A stretch of DNA of 64,000 nucleotides from Hygrophila difformis. Lineage: Eukaryota; Streptophyta; Magnoliopsida; Lamiales; Acanthaceae. The notes under the pieces are model-generated. The model ran no database searches, was not told where the DNA came from, and saw only the letters and a list, made by a program, of their open reading frames with translations. The stretch lies in NCBI GenBank assembly GCA_030278955.1, contig JAOANR010000014.1, positions 14,200,068-14,264,067 of the forward strand, given 5' to 3'. The position numbers were made by a program, and so were the translations under genes. Shown piece by piece: positions 57,984-64,000 of the stretch; positions within the stretch are counted from its first letter, which is position 1; each line of letters starts with the position of its first letter.

Positions 57984-60900
57984 TGAAACTTTTGACAAGT
58001 TTCATTAACACGAGCATTTTCTAAAATATACCAGGTTAGATTTATTACATGAAAAGAGTTATGATTCACGGGAAAGGGTTTAGGGATATATATGTTAAGC
58101 TTAATAATCTTTTTATTACTCAAGAATGGTGCTTTGGCTTCAAATGGCGCTGTGGTCCTCTCTGTCATGGAATGTTGACAAATCTCATGGCATAGCCGGG
58201 ATAGGTTGACCTTCAGCCTGTCACACTGAGGATCCTCGGCAGATATGCCATGATACTTCTCATCAATTCTTGCCATAAGAGTTCCTGCCATGAAACTTTT
58301 GACAGATTCCCACTACATGAGTATTTTCCGAAAAATCATGATCCTGGTTTAGGTTTTATTTAATGAAACCAATTTATGATGGTGGAGTTGTGATTAGGGA
58401 TATATTTATAAGTAGTCATGTTTTTATTGCTCGTGTTTAAGAAACTGTACCCCCGAAAGCGCACGGTGTCAAAAATTGCAGTAATTTATAGTAAGACCGG
58501 ATCGTTCACTGGAGGATGTGCGATAGAAGCAGGTCCCACGTCGTTTTACTAGATTTTCCATTCGTATTGCTCAATAGGTTTGAAAGATGATTAATATATA
58601 CTGACATGAATTTAAACTAGATCTTGAAAGCAGTTAAACTAATCTACAAAGCAAATAAATCTATTCTAGAAAGCGGATGAAAATCATTCTAGGAATGCGG
58701 TAAACATAATCTATGAAAGCAGGGAAAAGGTGCATTGTGCCAACCGTGAAGTTGAATCACAATGTAGACAGAAAGGACAGGAAGAAAAGAATGAAAATTG
58801 GACAAGAGTGAGATACAGCAATATTAAACTTCCATTTTTATACGCAGATCTTTGCTTGTGATACTTCTATCAGATAGCTAATTCTCATGCTCTCAATAAG
58901 GCTTTCCCTTTAACAGACAGGTACTTGCAATATGAGTTTACATGTTCTTAAGACCGCAAATTCTAAGATACCACAGATTCGTAACTGCCCTGGCCTGGGT
59001 GTGTTACTTCATCTATGGTGGAAAAGCAACACCCGACACATCATTTATTGAAATGCCAAGTACCACTATCATTCTCCCATGTCACACCCAAAGATTTGAA
59101 GTAAGCCCTAAACTATCCCTTAACTGTCAATCCTAGTAGCAGTTACACAACTCTCAATACAACCGAGTGACCTCTAATGAAAGCGGTTAAAAGAAAGCGG
59201 TAAAGAAAGCATTTAAAACCTATCACTCGGAGGTTTTGAAAATCTGACCCTGGTAGTAAAAGACAGCTCCCCATCAGGATGAAGGGGTATGGATCAAGAA
59301 TTCCCGGCTCTCAGTGACCCACTAATGTGTTCACTTCCTTCCGGGTGATTATGAGATACAAACTAATGAAACGAACTAATAAATTAGTTCGTTCCGGATG
59401 CACTCACTCAGGACTCAAAAGTAGGCTTTGGCAGAAGAGGATAGCAGTTGAAAGAAAACTCAACCCTATCTTGGAAAATAACCAAGGCCTGGATGATGTT
59501 CCTCTAAGATTATTTACTACACTGTATTTGAATCCAAGTGGACCCCATCTCGGTGTAGCACTTAATCTTACATTTCCATCAACCAGCAATTTTGGAACAT
59601 AATGAGTTTGAAAATCATTCCCTGTCAGGTACTAGACTCTCAGTTAAAACACAGACCCTTTCAGTCTAGGCGAGACCTAATCGCTGAATCTGCTTCTTAA
59701 TTTCCCAAAATACAACCCTTGACAGAATATGAATTAGTCATAACTGAAGAATTTATCCCTTACTCAGATCCGGATTTTATAAAGAGGTTTTTGTTGGAAA
59801 TTTATAAAGCAATATCTGTTTTAAGATCTAGACTTCTATTGTCCAAGGGAAGGATCCCAAAATAATTACAGACCACAATAGTATATAATATTATCATGCA
59901 TAAAGATATATGGAAGTGTAAAATTAATTGACCCAAAATATAAATGCGGGTCTAGACAGAAGGTGAAACACAGACATGAAGTGGTCAAGGGACCAAAGTA
60001 ATGGCAGAATAATCAGGTGGACTGTAAACATCTACTGTCCAATTTCCCAATCACTCGGGTGGAGCGAATTTAGACAGCTTAGACCCTATAATGGTGGTGT
60101 CAACACCAGTTGGGCCTCCACTGTCTGTGAATTCGGATAAAAACCTACATGCTTCCCTTCTATAATGATCATCAGTTGGCATTGACTGATGCCAACTGAC
60201 TCCCAGTACGGATTGGAATTTAGGTTTGGAAATTAAGATAACAATAAAAATAAAACTGTATCTGGATGGGAGTCAGCCGAGCAGCTATTATAACCCCGGA
60301 TGGGCGAACCGCCAAGGCTTCCACTAACAATCGTCCAGACCATGCAAAATAACAATTAGTAACTAATACTCAGAATACGAGCTAGTTATCCATGAGGGAG
60401 TACCCGCCAACATTAGTCTGATGTATTCTTTACTAATGGTTCCACACAGCACACAAAGACAAAATAAATAAGAAACAAAAGAAGATCCCCTGTATGAGAG
60501 ACATTGGTTTCTCATGCAAGGTTGTGGATTGGGTCCACATGTGATGGTCTTAAATAATCCTTCCTACCATAATTAATTACAGTCCAGATTATCTGTTTAA
60601 GCCATCAAGATTTTGTTTATACAAGAGTGTTTTAATGGTAATTGAACAATGGTCCTTTAATCATGATGATTATTGAAGTTTGATTATTGCTAATCTCAAT
60701 CTTTAATCATTAATGAGTCAAGGGTTCAATCAGTTAAGTGATGCAAATGGAGAATCAAAATTTGGGCAGCATAACACCCTATATTGCAATTCCAGAATGT
60801 TACATCCTAACCCGTGGGGCTATGATGTGAGTGTTGCAATATAAAATAGGGAGAGAATGAGAGTTGTTTGAGATTAAATAGAGGGAGAGGAACCCTTGTC

Positions 60901-62146
60901 GCGATATCATAAATTTTGTCGCGGACCGAGGTCCGCGACATGGACATCCCGACAGGTTTTTTTTTTTTTTTTTTAGAATTTTTGGCAGCATAACGCCTCT
61001 TTGTCGCTGTGCAAGATTTTGTCGCGGAACGTGGTTCCGCGACAAGGGTGACATCGCGACAAAGTGTTTTCATAAAATTCTAAAGCATTTGAACCTTTGT
61101 CGCTATGCATGGAAATTTTGTCGCGGAACGTGGTTCCGCGACAAAGTGTTCAAAGATCAAGGAACATGGCATAATTTTTCTGTCTCAGAATGGGATTTTG
61201 TCGCGGAACGTGGCTCCGCGACTAGATGATTCCGCGACAAAAAGCCATGAAGACAAAATGCAAGAGTTTGGCTCCTTTGTCGCTATGCATGGACAGTTTT
61301 GTCGCGGAACGTGGCTCCGCGACAAGGTATTCCGCGACAAAGGGTTTTAAATTATGGAGACAAGTGTCTTGAAACACCTTGGTCGCGGAACAGCCATTTT
61401 GTCGCGGAACGTGGTTCCGCGCCAGAAGGCGGTTGGCGCCCAAGGTGGTTCAGGACAAAAGTCAGAAAAAGCAGAAATGAACAGTGGCATGCAAACAACG
61501 TGATCTCACCCTATTTCAGATCAAAAAGCTATTCTAAGCTAGAAATAAGCAAGAAACATTCAAAATAAAGAAGAACATGCTTAAACAAAAATAACAAGGA
61601 CGGGCAGAATATTAAAATAAAGCAGGAGTCCTAATCTAGGGTTTGATCACACATCCACACAACATTATCCATAAAATGCTAACAGTAAACATAAAAATAG
61701 CAAAATGGGGGTCAAATGACCCCAAAATGAAAAAGAAAGCATAAATCCATGGGGTGTGAGACCCATTTCATGATTTGGGACACAAATGATGAATGTTTTC
61801 CCATATTATTGAAGAGGTATTGTTAATACCCATGATTTGGGTATTACAAACCCTAAAACAAGAGTTTAGAAACCAAAACATAGTGTAAAAATGGCTATCT
61901 AAGCAACTGTGAACAATAAAAAATACTAAACTAAGCTAAACTAAGAGCAAAAAGTAAATAATACATGAAAATAACCCTAAACTACTCTACCTAAGGAAGA
62001 ACTCCTAAGCTTGCCTGCAAGAGCTCTACAAGAATTTCAATCTCTCTCCTAGCTAACTCTTAGCTCATGGGAGACACCTCATATTTATAGAAGTGTAACC
62101 CTAAGCCCATGGGCCTTGATTCTAGCCCATTGTGTCTTAAGACATC
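57984..62146 (-). repeat. 5' LTR of the Athila element, interrupted
   Basis: Matches 42738-46898 closely. At 62146 the match stops and a second LTR in opposite orientation begins. The missing 562 bp (equivalent of 46899-47460) should lie beyond the second element, outside the window. Palindrome array A is repeated at about 60897-61430, with unit gains and losses relative to the left LTR. Confidence 0.93.
60897..61430. repeat. Palindrome array A in the 5' LTR
   Basis: Same organisation as 45640-46185. It lacks the tandem half-unit found at about 45897-45911 and gains one near 61323-61340. The first unit keeps a better palindrome (TCGCGGACC...GGTCCGCGA) than in the left LTR. Confidence 0.93.
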
Positions 62147-64000
62147 TGATAATGGCCAAAAATGACCATTATTTTCAATCCATTTCCGTGTCTTAAACGA
62201 GCATTTGATCGCATTCCGGTCTTACATTAAGTAAGAAAGCAGTCGAATTGGACTAATTTATGCATAATTGTAAAAATAATAAGCTGGTGTGAAAAAGACA
62301 TAAATATGTAATTTTATTACATATTTATGTTAGAAAAATCCAAAAACATGAGAAAAAGAAAATGAAACAAAAAGATGGGAAAAAGATAGAAAAGCCCACA
62401 AAAAGAATATTTTCGGCCCATCTGGCCCAATCCAGCGGGCCCAGGAAGACCTTGTCGCGGAAGCCCCTTGGCGCGATGCAGTGTTCCGCGACAAAGGCAT
62501 GTTCCGCGACCAAGTGGCCCAAATGAAGAGGAGACCAGCCAAGCCCCTTGGCGCGATGACCTTTGTCGCGATGGCATGCTCCGCGACAAAGGCATGTTCC
62601 GCGACCAAGATGCACAAATAGAGACACAAGACCCAGTCGAGAAGCCTTGCCACATGCAGTGTGTTCCGCGACCAACTTAATGCTCCGAGACAAAGCTGTG
62701 ATGTGTGTGATGTCTTAAGACACAATGGGCTAGAATCAAGGCCCATGGGCTTAGGGTTACACTTCTATAAATATGAGGTGTCTCCCATGAGCTAGGGGTT
62801 GGCCAGTAGAGAGATTGAAATTGTTGTAGAGCTCTTGCAGGCAAGCTTAGGAGTTCTTCCTTAGGTAGAGTAGTTTAGGTTTATTTTCATGTATTATTTA
62901 ATTTTTGCTCTTAGTTTAGCTTAGTTTAGTGTTTTACTGTTCACAGTTGCTTAGATAGCCATTTTTATACCATGTTTTGGTTTCTAAACTCTTGTTTTAG
63001 GGTTTGTAATACCCAAATCATGGGTATTAACAATACCTCTTCAATAATATGGGAAAACATTCATCATTTGTGTCCCAAATCATGAAATGGGTCTCACACC
63101 CCATGGATTTATGCTTTCTTTTCCATTTTGGGGTCATTTGACCCCCATTTTGTTATTTTTATGTTTACTGTTGGCATATTATGGATAATGTTGTGTGGAT
63201 GTGTGATCAAACCCTAGATTAGGACCCCTGCTTTATTTTAATATTCTGCCCATCCTTGTTATTTTTGTTTAAGCATGTTCTTCTTTATTTTGAATGTTTC
63301 TTGCTTATTTTTAGCTTAGAATAGCTTTTGGATCTGAAATAGGGTGAGATCACGCTGTTTGCATGCCACTGTTCATTTCTGCTTTTTCTGAATTTTGTCC
63401 TGAACCACCTTGGGCGCCAACCGCCTTCTGGCGCGGAACCACGTTCCGCGACAAAATGGCTGTTACGCGACCAAGGTGTTTCAAGACACTTGTCTCCATA
63501 ATTTAAAACCCTTTGTCGCGGAATACCTTGTCGCAGAGCCACGTTCCGCGACAAAACTGTCCATGCATAGCGACAAAGGAGCCAAACTCTTGCATTTTGT
63601 CTTCATGGCTTTTTGTCGCGGAATCATCTTGTCGCGGAGCCACGTTCCGCGACAAAATCCCATTCTGAGACAGAAAAATTATGCCATGTTCCTTGATCTT
63701 TGAACACCTTGTCGCGGAACACCTTGTCGCGGAACCACGTTCCGCGACAAAATTTCCATGCATAGCGACAAAGGTTCAAATGCTTTAAAATTTTATGAAA
63801 ACACTTTGTCGCGATGTCACTCTTGTCGCGGAACCACGTTCCGCGACAAAATCTTGCATAGCGACAAAGAGGCGTTATGCTGCCAAAAATTCTAAAAACT
63901 TGTCGGGATGTCCATGTCGCAGATCTCGGTCCGCGACAAAATTTATGATATCGCGACAAGGGTTCCTCTCCCTCTATTTAATCTCAAACAAACTTCATTC
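62147..64000 (+). mobile_element. Second Athila copy, opposite orientation, LTR start only
   Basis: Starts TGATAATGGCC at 62147 and reads as the reverse complement of 47460 down to about 45600, continuing past the window edge. It has private differences (for example 'ctaggggttggccagtag' at about 62795), so it is a different family member, not an assembly echo of the first. The bases just before it, ACATC (62142-62146), are the predicted 5-bp target duplication. It carries its own palindrome arrays (62452-62690 and 63428-63960) and TATA box (about 62768). Confidence 0.88.

Larger units (their letters stand above)
42738..62146 (-). mobile_element. Athila-type Ty3/gypsy element with giant LTRs and an F-box gene
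   Basis: A 19.4-kb element on the - strand: 5' LTR at right (57984-62146, truncated by another insertion), primer-binding site (57983-57963), gag-pol (57823-51871), a 4.4-kb region after pol with a spliced F-box gene, polypurine tract, and a complete 3' LTR at left (42738-47460). The RT sequence ([20 protein letters not shown]), PBS TGGCGCCGTTGCC and long LTRs identify Athila. The two LTRs differ by about one to two dozen changes over some 4.1 kb by eye, so insertion is recent. Confidence 0.93.

Noticed and set aside
57944..58291. 115-codon frame at the LTR/primer-site junction starting MAGTLMARIDEK
   Set aside because: It runs across the LTR end into the primer-binding site and has no recognisable domain; its twin at 42684-43043 ends differently after leaving the LTR.

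Overview
The window is plant nuclear DNA from a eudicot, possibly an asterid; this is inferred from the element families and not tested. It is dominated by transposable elements. One confident single-copy host gene is visible, at 17131-18739: a five-exon, plant-type protein of unknown function with two polyglutamine tracts.

Layout. 1-7833: a young, apparently intact Ty3/gypsy chromovirus (Tekay/Del-like) on the + strand. Its 5' LTR is cut by the window edge. It carries an extra coiled-coil ORF between the primer-binding site and gag-pol. 7834-16920: intergenic DNA with a weak ORF, microsatellites, a long purine tract, a Mutator-type fold-back element with a 10-bp target duplication (10173-10968), a Stowaway-like MITE nested in another MITE, and a psaB plastid fragment (15231-15329). 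16922-18739: the host gene and its promoter. 18740-31120: A/T-rich intergenic DNA with about ten 'CTCCCTCCGT' MITEs, a hAT-like and a PIF/Harbinger-like MITE, a possible FAR1-type first exon, a 500-N gap (25030-25529), and a 1.06-kb element (29197-30258) filled with a degenerate minisatellite.

31121-42737 is a nest. A fold-back element (31121-41975) was invaded by a decayed Ty1/copia element of SIRE/Maximus type on the - strand (31266-39574, 5-bp TSD ATATC) and by a 5'-truncated L1 LINE (39690-41372, 14-bp TSD). The copia element has an additional ORF after pol. A CACTA fragment (41977-42737) abuts the fold-back element.

42738-62146 is an Athila-type Ty3/gypsy element on the - strand with about 4.7-kb LTRs, inserted in the CACTA remnant. 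It encodes gag-pol (one frameshift near the gag N-terminus) and, between pol and the 3' LTR, a two-exon F-box gene whose exons join in frame. Arrays of CG-rich palindromes (arms TTGTCGCGGAAC / GTTCCGCGACAA) occupy two parts of each LTR and the stretch just upstream of the F-box gene. A second related Athila copy in the opposite orientation begins at 62147, inside the first copy's 5' LTR, and runs out of the window.

The Athila element, with its captured or recruited F-box gene, repeated palindromes and triplicated polypurine-tract motif, is the best candidate for an undescribed system. The extra coiled-coil ORF of the chromovirus is the second.
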